Below are positions 53,440-61,271 of a stretch of DNA of 64,000 nt, in pieces. Source of the stretch: Reyranella sp. (GTDB lineage Bacteria; Pseudomonadota; Alphaproteobacteria; Reyranellales; Reyranellaceae); assembly GCA_019750135.1 (NCBI GenBank), contig JAIEOV010000009.1:276398-340397 (forward strand), in the 5' to 3' direction. A program made the translations under genes and the position numbers. The notes beneath the pieces are model-generated. The model was given only the letters and a program-made list of their open reading frames with translations. It had not been told where the DNA came from and made no database searches. Numbering within the stretch: the stretch's first letter is position 1; each line of letters begins with the position of its first letter.

Positions 53440-55539
53440 TCAGAGATTGGTCGTCAGGCTCAGCATGAAGGCGCGTCCAGGCCCAGGCACACGGCCGACC
53501 GGGCTGGTATCGACACCCCGGAAATAGTAGTCGGTATCGAGTGCGTTGTTCACCGTGAACGCGGCCGTGACGTTGCGGCCACCACGGACTTCGAAGTCGC
53601 GAGCCAGCCGGAGATTGAGCAGCCAGTAACCGGGAACTTGACCGATCGTACCGGTCAGATCTTCGGCTACGGTATTGGCCGCATCGGTGAACGCATTGCT
53701 CTGGTAGTATCCTGTAGCGCCGAAACTGTAGGGACCCGTCCGATAGAAGGCGCCAAGACTCAGCAAGTGTTGCGACGCGAACGGCACTCTGTTGCCAGCA
53801 TATTGTCCAGACTGCAGCCGAGCGTCCAGGAACGTATAGGCGGCGCGGATTGCAGCACCAGGAAAGATGGCGGGCTGCCAGTTCGCCTCGAGTTCGAACC
53901 CTTGGTGCAAAGTCTGTCCAAGGTTGAGAAAACGCTGGGAGAAGCGGTCGAAGTCGATCTGCGCGGAGAAATCGAAGCGGAATGCCGTCGCACTGAAGTC
54001 GAGCCCAGGCATTGGAAACAGGCGGAAACCCACCTCATAGTTCCAGGCCACTTCCGCCCCGACATCCCCGCCACGTGTCACTTGTGCAACCTGCGGCGGA
54101 CGTAGCGACTTATGCAGGTTTGCGAACAAGAAGATCTCGTCCGACAACCGGTAGCCGATATCGAGGCCCGGTAGCAGCTCCTGACTGATGTTGCGGGAGG
54201 CGTTGCGGGCGATGTTGTCGCGAAAGGCGGTATCCACGTATTCGTAGCGCAGACCAGGGGTGATCTGGAGCTTCCCGTTCAGGAACCTGACCGTGTCGTT
54301 GGCATAGAATGCGTAGGCATTGGTATCGAAGCGCCAGTCGCGTTGGCGTGTGGTCGCGCGAGTGCGCAAGTTGTACTGGTCGACGACGAAATCGACTCCC
54401 TCGCGCACATAACGGGCACCGAGGGTAATTGTCTGGTCGATGCCACCAGGCTTGATGTTCCAGCCCACACGCGGCTCTAGCCCAAAGACACCGAAGGAAC
54501 GCGGGCTGGTGGATACTACGGCCGGCATCAGGGCGGGATTGAATGGTTCGGAAAAGGTGAAGCTGCGGCTGCTTCCGTGACCGAATGCGAGCAAACTGAA
54601 CTCAGCCGTATCATCGATTGCATGGGTGTAGACCGCGGAGCCTCGCCAGGTTTTGCCTCCAAAGGCATCATACGGTCGCTGCGACTGCCATCTGTTCTGC
54701 TGGTAGGCCTGGGGTGTAAGGGCGCCGGGCAGTTCTGCGTTGGCTTGGTAGAACTGAAATTGTCCCTTCAATTGAGCATCGTCGCTAATATGCCAATCGG
54801 CATCGAGCAACACGTTGTATGCCGCCGTGTTTGAGTGATCCCGACTGCCTGCGCCTTTGATGGCATTGAGTTGAAGCTGCATGCCGAGATTGGATGTGAC
54901 CAATCCACCAGCGCGCATGTAGGTGTCCGTAAGGGCGTTGCCCGTGTGATCCGCCACCGTCACCTGCTCGGACAGCGTGTAGCTGGGTGCCGTCGGTATG
55001 GGCCGGGAGATGAAGTTTATCACGCCGCCTACGTTGTTGGGGCCATAGCGCACGGCGGCACCGCCTCGCACGATGTCGATACGGTCGATGGTCTGCATCG
55101 TGACGGGAAAGAGCGAGAGCCCGGTTCCGGTATAGGGCGCAAGCGCGAGCGGTACTCCATCGAGCAGCACTTGGGCGCGCTCACTGCGAGCCGGATTGAG
55201 TCCACGAATCCCGAAGTTCGGCAACAGGCCCGTACCTGTCTCATCCTGCACAATGACTCCTGGGGACTGGCGCATTGCATCTTCGAGATTTCGGGCGCCC
55301 GACTCGCGCAAGGCCCGATCGGAGAGGACGGTTCTTGCGCCAGGATAGGTTCGCACCGCCTTCTCGGATCCGTCGCCAAGCCACTCCCCGACGACCTGCA
55401 CCTCGGGTAGTTGAACAGTTGTGTCGCTCTGTTGCGTCGGCTGAGGCGTCTGCGCAGCGGCGGCAAGCGGCCAGACGAGTCTACCGAAACCCACGATTGC
55501 TGCTGCGGACAGGAGTGTCCGCACGCTTCCCTTCAACAT
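53440..55539 (-). CDS. TonB-dependent siderophore receptor (FecA/PvuA-like)
   Basis: VQLPEVQVVGE...NLEDAMRQSPGVIVQDETGTGLLPNFGIRGLNPARSERAQVLLDGVPLALAPYTG...IDIVRGGAAVRYGPNNVGGVINFISRPI. Confidence 0.93.
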   Translation of the reverse strand: MLKGSVRTLLSAAAIVGFGRLVWPLAAAAQTPQPTQQSDTTVQLPEVQVVGEWLGDGSEKAVRTYPGARTVLSDRALRESGARNLEDAMRQSPGVIVQDETGTGLLPNFGIRGLNPARSERAQVLLDGVPLALAPYTGTGLSLFPVTMQTIDRIDIVRGGAAVRYGPNNVGGVINFISRPIPTAPSYTLSEQVTVADHTGNALTDTYMRAGGLVTSNLGMQLQLNAIKGAGSRDHSNTAAYNVLLDADWHISDDAQLKGQFQFYQANAELPGALTPQAYQQNRWQSQRPYDAFGGKTWRGSAVYTHAIDDTAEFSLLAFGHGSSRSFTFSEPFNPALMPAVVSTSPRSFGVFGLEPRVGWNIKPGGIDQTITLGARYVREGVDFVVDQYNLRTRATTRQRDWRFDTNAYAFYANDTVRFLNGKLQITPGLRYEYVDTAFRDNIARNASRNISQELLPGLDIGYRLSDEIFLFANLHKSLRPPQVAQVTRGGDVGAEVAWNYEVGFRLFPMPGLDFSATAFRFDFSAQIDFDRFSQRFLNLGQTLHQGFELEANWQPAIFPGAAIRAAYTFLDARLQSGQYAGNRVPFASQHLLSLGAFYRTGPYSFGATGYYQSNAFTDAANTVAEDLTGTIGQVPGYWLLNLRLARDFEVRGGRNVTAAFTVNNALDTDYYFRGVDTSPVGRVPGPGRAFMLSLTTNL

Positions 55540-55594
55540 CAAAATTGTCCCCCCCCCAAAATTTGCCGCGATCAGGGGTCGCATCTAATCGATA

Positions 55595-55611
55595 TTGCGA
55601 CTCACTTGCAA
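55595..55611. promoter_or_regulatory. Candidate iron-responsive operator upstream of TonB receptor
   Basis: TTGCGACTCACTTGCAA, 14/17 identical to the site upstream of the ATP-grasp gene. Confidence 0.5.
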
Positions 55612-55676
55612 GAGATTTATTGCGTCACTACTATATTTTACGGCATATCGACTGAAGAGAGCGCAGATCGTCTCGC

Positions 55677-56130
55677 ATGTCATCTCTTGCGATCCTCCCT
55701 ATCGGCGTTTTCGCCGACAGATCCGACACCCCGATCGAAACAATTCGCACCTATGAGCGCCTTGGCTTGGTGGCCAGGTCGCGACGCGCGGCGCAAGTTC
55801 TTCGACCTGGCTCGCCTCACCAAGGCGCCGATCGCTCTCGAAACGGTCGCTCGCATCGATGCGTTGTTCGCCATCGAGCGCGACCTCAACGGACTGTCAC
55901 CCGACGAGCGCAAGCGCGCGCCGCCAAGAGCGCAGCCGCCCGCTAGCCGAAGCATTGGGAACTTGGCTGCGCGAGCAGTACGTCAGGCTCTCGTCCAACA
56001 GCCAGGTCGCCAAGGCGATTGCCTACAGCCTGAACTGCTGGGACGCCCTGGTTCGCTTCCTCGACGACGGCCGCCTCTGCCTCAGCAACAACGCCGCCGA
56101 GCGGGCGCTGCGCTGCATCGCGATGAGGCA
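55677..56130 (+). pseudogene. Degenerate MerR HTH fragment followed by IS66 TnpC C-terminal remnant
   Basis: LPIGVFADRSDTPIETIRTYERLGLVARSR then RRKFFDLARLTKAPIALETVARIDALFAIERDLNG... and YVRLSSNSQVAKAIAYSLNCWDALVRFLDDGRLCLSNNAAERALRCIAM. Confidence 0.75.
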
Positions 56131-56149
56131 TTCATTGTGCACCTCGTTC

Positions 56150-57925
56150 TCAAGTGTCTGTAAACATTGGAACTTGGTTTTCGGGATCGACGCGACACGG
56201 GCGACCTTTCCGGCGGATCGCGTGGTTGCTCACGCCAAGCAGCTTGGCGGCTTCGCCCATCGTCAGCCACTCGCCGGTCTTCTCCGCCGAAGGGTAGGCA
56301 CGAATCCCATGCACCCTGCGCAGCGAACTGACACGATGCGCGGTCCAGGTTTTTCCCTGACCCGTCGGCATCCTCATCCGGTTCAACGACGCGGCGATGT
56401 CTTCGTCCGACCATCGGGTCGCTATGCTCCGCATGACGGCGAGGGCATCTTCGGGAGTGCGGCAGCCATGCTCGCCGGATTTTAGCTTGCGGACCCGAAG
56501 CTGCGAGTGCTGACCGCCCCGCCAATGGACCGTCAGCACGACCTCGCGTGCCGCCTCGTCGATGTCGGCGATGATGTCGGTGACCAGGGCGCGCAGGAGC
56601 CTTTGGCGGGCGCGCATGCTCACGCCCGCTGCATTCCACGCGGCTTCGAGGTCTTCTGCCAAACCGGCAAAGTTCGGCACAATGGCGGCCGGGTCCGGTG
56701 TCCGCACCGCCTGCAGCCGCGCCTCGCACGCCTCGACGCGCCGCAGCGCTGCTTCCCAGCTCTTCTCGAGCTGCGCGGCGATCAGGCGATTGTCGGGATC
56801 GCAGGCAGCGTAGCGTCGCTCCGCCAGCAAGGCTTCGTAGCGCGCCTGCTGAAGCTCGAGTTCCACGATGCGCTGCTGTTCGTCCCGGCTTTCCACGTGC
56901 AGTCTCTCGGCTTCCCGGGCCGCCTCGATCGCCATCGGTTCGACGGCGCGCAGAAGCTCCCGGGCAATGGCCGCGTCGACACGGGGTCCGCTGAAGGTCA
57001 GACACCGCGGCAGCCCCAACATCAGGTTGGGTCGGTCGCAGCGATAGACCGGCTGTCCCGGCGAGCGGCCCGAGTAGCTTACCACCAAGCGGCGGCCGCA
57101 ACGCCCACAGGACAGCAGCCCGGCCAGCAACGCCCGTCCGCCGCGCCGCCCAAGCTCCAGGGTGACGATCTCGCTTGCCCGCTCGCGGACACCGTGGGCG
57201 ATGTAGTCGCCGGCGATGTTGAGCATCTTGCCGTCGTCGGTGACGCCCCGCAGGAGGATGTGGGTGTGGGGATGGCCGGTGTTATGGTGATCGACCACGA
57301 TCCAGTCGAGCCGGGTGCCGAGGTCGGCTTCCATCTGCTTCATCAGATCGCAGGTAGTCTCCCGCAGGTCGGACAGTTCCACACCTTCTTCGGCCGAGAC
57401 GATGAAGCGAAACTGGTGGCGGTCCTCGCGGCCGCGGTCGAGGAAGGCGCGATCGTCCGCCACGTCACGGTCGGCCGAATAGATCTGGCCCTTCTCGCCG
57501 TCCCTGGTGACGCCGTCACGTTGGAGGTAGCGCAGGTGCGCGTCGACCGCCTTGGCCCTGGCGAACAGCCGACCGCGCCGAGCGCCGCGCTGCGGGTTGA
57601 GCTTCACGACGCGCGCCTTGACCGCGACCCGACGCGCCCGGGTGCGGTTGCCACTCCCGTCCCGGCTCCAGGGGCTGTGGTTCTTCAGCGTCACTGCCGC
57701 CGTCGCGCCACGGCCGCGCTCATTGAACCGGCCACCGCCCTTCGTCGCGGCCGCGCCCAGCCGATCGGGGGTGCCGCCGGCCCGCCGAAACGCCTGATGG
57801 ATCTCGCCCATGAAGCTGGTCGGACGGGCCCGGACCGCACGGACACGGCGGCCGCGCGGGCGCGCGATGCGACGGTCGTCAACCTTACCGGGCCGGATGC
57901 GGAAATCGTCGTCGTCGCGTGCCAT
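56150..57925 (-). CDS. Chimeric protein: RlxS-like relaxase N-terminus fused in frame to serine-recombinase zinc-ribbon/coiled-coil/HTH C-terminus
   Basis: MARDDDDFRIRPGKVDDRR...VDHHNTGHPHTHILLRGVTDDGKMLNIAGDYIAHGVRERASEIVTLELGRR joined to GGRALLAGLLSCGRCGRRLVVSYSGRSPGQPVYRCDRPNLMLGLPRCLTFSGPRVDAAIARELL...GEWLTMGEAAKLLGVSNHAIR. Confidence 0.85.
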   Translation of the reverse strand: MARDDDDFRIRPGKVDDRRIARPRGRRVRAVRARPTSFMGEIHQAFRRAGGTPDRLGAAATKGGGRFNERGRGATAAVTLKNHSPWSRDGSGNRTRARRVAVKARVVKLNPQRGARRGRLFARAKAVDAHLRYLQRDGVTRDGEKGQIYSADRDVADDRAFLDRGREDRHQFRFIVSAEEGVELSDLRETTCDLMKQMEADLGTRLDWIVVDHHNTGHPHTHILLRGVTDDGKMLNIAGDYIAHGVRERASEIVTLELGRRGGRALLAGLLSCGRCGRRLVVSYSGRSPGQPVYRCDRPNLMLGLPRCLTFSGPRVDAAIARELLRAVEPMAIEAAREAERLHVESRDEQQRIVELELQQARYEALLAERRYAACDPDNRLIAAQLEKSWEAALRRVEACEARLQAVRTPDPAAIVPNFAGLAEDLEAAWNAAGVSMRARQRLLRALVTDIIADIDEAAREVVLTVHWRGGQHSQLRVRKLKSGEHGCRTPEDALAVMRSIATRWSDEDIAASLNRMRMPTGQGKTWTAHRVSSLRRVHGIRAYPSAEKTGEWLTMGEAAKLLGVSNHAIRRKGRPCRVDPENQVPMFTDT

Positions 57926-58191
57926 GAGACGACGATCGGAAGCCGTGAGAAGGCCTACAAGAGGCGAGCGGCGGTCGTCGTACCGTGGCGTAGAACGACG
58001 TGCGCCAGCGTAGGTTGACCGGTCCACACTTCGCGGCGACGGCGCTCGGCACCTTGTAAACAAAGGGAAAAGCGGCACAAGCGCCGCACCCGCTCCTCGG
58101 CGGGTCGTCACGAGCGGAGCGGCAAACAACGTGCAGACAGGCTTTCAGGCGCATGGCGCCGACAGCGGGGCAACCCGCTTTATCTTGCCGT

Positions 58192-59729
58192 CCTAATCAG
58201 GCCTGTTAAGTCAAGATGCTCGTTCGCTTTTCTCCGGTTTACCTTCCATCGTCACCCACCTTCCGCACTGTCTGAACAGCGCACGGAGTCCGTTTGTCGA
58301 CGCGCACTCAGCTTGTATTCTCCAGGCGGGGTCCATGCGTTCCTTCGCGATCAGCACAGGGCCGTCGCATGCTCTTCAACAGTCGTGAACAGAGGTCCAA
58401 GCAGTCATAGCGCTCTCATCCTCGATGGACGGCAGCCGGCAAGATAGCGTACATTCCCTGTTTCGCGGCCCGCCAGGGTACGCTCACTGCGCGCGCGGAT
58501 CTCGATCTTCATCTCCTCTCGTGCAGATCTTCGACAACTTCACTACAGAATGATCGCCCTCGATGTGGCACGGCCTTTCTATGCCGGCGTCAACCTGAGC
58601 TTCTCGACAACCTTGGCCCCGAAGCCTATCTGGAACTCCGTACCGTCAATCCACATGCGATGCAGGATACCTGACAGCTTGCGGGCGACGGCCACGATCG
58701 CGCAAAGCATGCTCGTCCGCTTGGCCACGCGTAATCCCCAGGCACGCAAGGCCGAGTAGCGCTTTACCCGCAACAGCAAGCTCGCTGCCGCCTCACAAAG
58801 AGCTTCGCGGACAGCGCCGTCGCCTTGCTTGGTGATGTGTCCGTCGAAGTCGACGGATGTTCCGGATTGATGGCGTCTGGGCGTCAGGCCGAAGTGCGCT
58901 CCGACTGTTCGCGACCGGGCGAAGCGCAGCGGATCATCGACGCCAACCTTGAACGACAGCGCTGCAACCGGACCGACGCCCGGCACGGTCATAAACCGCC
59001 GGCAAACGGCATCATGCTGCACCACCCGCAAGAGAATCTTGTGCAATCGATTGAAGCCCTCCGAGACCGCACGGCGCACATCGAGCATGGTCTCGATCAT
59101 TGCCAAGAAGACGAGGTCGGTACGCTCGATCAGCTGCGCACCCGCGCTTCGAAGCTCCCTCGGCTGACCGAGCCGACCTGAGACCACCCTGGATATGGTT
59201 CTCCATGTCGATGAGCTTGCGCTTCAAGAGCTTGCGGTGGACAGAAGCGTGCGCAGTCGCTGCGTCTCGATGTTCTTCACGTGTACTGCCCGGAACCAGC
59301 CCAACCGCATCATCTGGGCAATGCCGCGGGGCATCTTTGCGGTCGGTCCTGTTGCGCATGGCCGGCAGCGAGACATGCATGTGTTATGCTTCCACGACGA
59401 TCATCGGAAGACCACCCGGATGCAACTCGCGATAGAGCCAAAGCCCAATCGACGACGCTTCCAAGCCTATCCGCTGCACGCCCTCTGCGAAGCTCGCCAG
59501 GGCCGACCGAATCGCATCCGGATCGGTCGGAACCTTCGCCTCGCGGACGTTCTTGCCTTTTCGGTCCACGATGCAAACGCTGGTCTCCTCGAGGCCAACG
59601 TCCAGTCCAACATACACTTCCATGGCAGACTCCCTTCCATGGCAACGATCGTCTGCGATCGTTGCATCAGGCTCCCAAGTGCCGCCACCGCGATTGCTTC
59701 CAACGGTCGCCTAGTCGAGCCTGATTAGG
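58192..59729 (-). mobile_element. IS110-family insertion sequence with decayed transposase
   Basis: N-terminal MEVYVGLDVGLEETSVCIVDRKGKNVREAKV (59384..59623) and C-terminal MTVPGVGPVAALSFKVGVDDPLRFARSRTVGAHFGLTPRRHQSG (58579..59187); 11-bp inverted CCTAATCAGGC at 58192..58202 and 59719..59729. Confidence 0.75.
59643..59725 (-). ncRNA. Candidate structured RNA (bridge-RNA-like) in the non-coding end of the IS110 element
   Basis: Perfect 9-bp hairpin CAACGATCG-TCTG-CGATCGTTG (59643..59664) and long-range pair ATCAGGCTC (59666..59674) / GAGCCTGAT (59717..59725). Confidence 0.35.
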
Positions 59730-60064
59730 GGAGCCGTTGTAAATCAGTGGGCGTAGGCGTCTGGGTCGCGCATGACCTTCGGCGAGTGCATCGTCCCTCC
59801 GAATCGGTTCCTTCGTTCACGGGTTCTCCGCTGGCAAGGAAACATCTTGAAAATGCGGCACGTCGAGAATGGTGGGCTGTGCACATCGAGGCATGACAAC
59901 ACAGCGGCCTTTCGCAGCGCCGCTACTGCCGGACGCGCCGCCTCATGGACACGACGTTTACACGTTGGCTGCGTGCGATCGGAGATGCGGAAGTGGCCAA
60001 GATTCGCGCGCAGCACGCCAGAATCCTTGCCGAAACCGAGCAAGACGAGCGGAGCGGCTGGCGG

Positions 60065-60225
60065 CGCGACGAAGCGAGTCCAAGCCGATCATCGACGGGC
60101 TGATGAGCTGGCTTTAGACGCAGCTGCCGCAACTTCCGGGTCGTGGCAGGCTCGCCGAGGGCTATGCGCTATGCCCTTTCGAAATGGAACGGCCTGACGC
60201 GCTTCCTGAACGCTGCCGTTGAGCG
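60065..60225 (+). pseudogene. IS66 TnpC internal remnant
   Basis: AERLAARRSESKPIIDGLMSWL*TQLPQLPGRG then MRYALSKWNGLTRFLNAAV by frame joining. Confidence 0.55.
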
Positions 60226-60298
60226 TGTGCTTGGTATATCATCGGTTTGGAAATGCGTTGTCCGGCTAAAGTGTCCGGTCCGTTCAGGTCAAGCGCCA

Positions 60299-60931
60299 TC
60301 AGCTTTGTAATCGAATCGCCCGATTCGCGAGGACCCATGTTCGCGGAATGATGTAGAGCCCGATGGCTGCCCCGACAATGGGGTCGACCAGCGACCAACC
60401 CGTCAACACAATTATGATTGCAGTGACGACTACCTCCAGCGAGCCCGGCATGTCATGTAGGATGCTGACCCAAGGCCTTTTGCCGTGAGGACGAGGCGAC
60501 GACTCTGCGGCCAGAAGCTTCATGTTGCCCAAGTTAACGATCAGGCTGCCCATCGCGATGATCAGCATAAGACCCCCCCGAACTTCCGGCAGGCTCAGCG
60601 AGCGCTGGTAAGCCTCGTAGAGAATGCAAACCACCAACAACAGAAAAAATGCGCAACCTGTCAGAACGATAGCAACTCCTGCATTGCCATAGCCGTGAGC
60701 TTTCACGGGCATAGCGCGGCGTTCCGCGTTTTGGTTGGCGATCATCACTAGTGCTAATCCAGACGCAGAGATCAGCATGTGCGCTGCGTCTGCGAGAAGC
60801 GCAAGACTCGCCGCGTGCAGTCCACCTATAACTTCAATGGCCGCGAAGGCCACAGTGACAGAAAGGGCTACTACAAGCCTGCCCCGATGCCCGGCGGCAG
60901 CCCCCCCGGTGGCCGGATCTTTATCGCTCAT
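60299..60931 (-). CDS. Truncated, diverged cation diffusion facilitator (CDF) family protein
   Basis: HRGRLVVALSVTVAFAAIEVIGGLHAASLALLADAAHMLISASGLALVMIA...ILHDMPGSLEVVVTAIIIVLTGWSLVDPIVGAAIGLYI. Confidence 0.8.
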   Translation of the reverse strand: MSDKDPATGGAAAGHRGRLVVALSVTVAFAAIEVIGGLHAASLALLADAAHMLISASGLALVMIANQNAERRAMPVKAHGYGNAGVAIVLTGCAFFLLLVVCILYEAYQRSLSLPEVRGGLMLIIAMGSLIVNLGNMKLLAAESSPRPHGKRPWVSILHDMPGSLEVVVTAIIIVLTGWSLVDPIVGAAIGLYIIPRTWVLANRAIRLQS

Positions 60932-61271
60932 GCCGCGGCTTCCCTGGCCAGACTGTCGGTCTCGCCCCAACCGAAGCGATCATCCAAAAGGACGTCGAAT
61001 GCATGATCTGAGCGTGCGGTCGTGTTCATCTTTACTCCCGCCTATGCATAGTGAGGTCCCAGATTGTAACTCTGCTCCTTCGTGTAGGTCAGGCTAAAGT
61101 GCCGAATCGAAATCGGTCGTTTTGGCACACACTGCCTAAGGGCGCGGCCGCCCACGGCCTGTGCCAGATCATGGTACGATGGCGGCTTATCGGAGGACGA
61201 GAGCCGGCGAACAAAGAAACCGAATGGACCGCCTCGACCGCGGGAAGCTTCCTCTTGCAGTGGGGTTCGAT

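Noticed and set aside
56507-58018. 503-aa plus-strand ORF opposite the relaxase-recombinase chimera
   Set aside because: The minus-strand frame carries conserved motifs of both families; the plus frame is compositional.
58200-58570. Protein-coding gene between chimera and IS110 transposase
   Set aside because: No supported ORF; treated as the non-coding end of the IS110 element.
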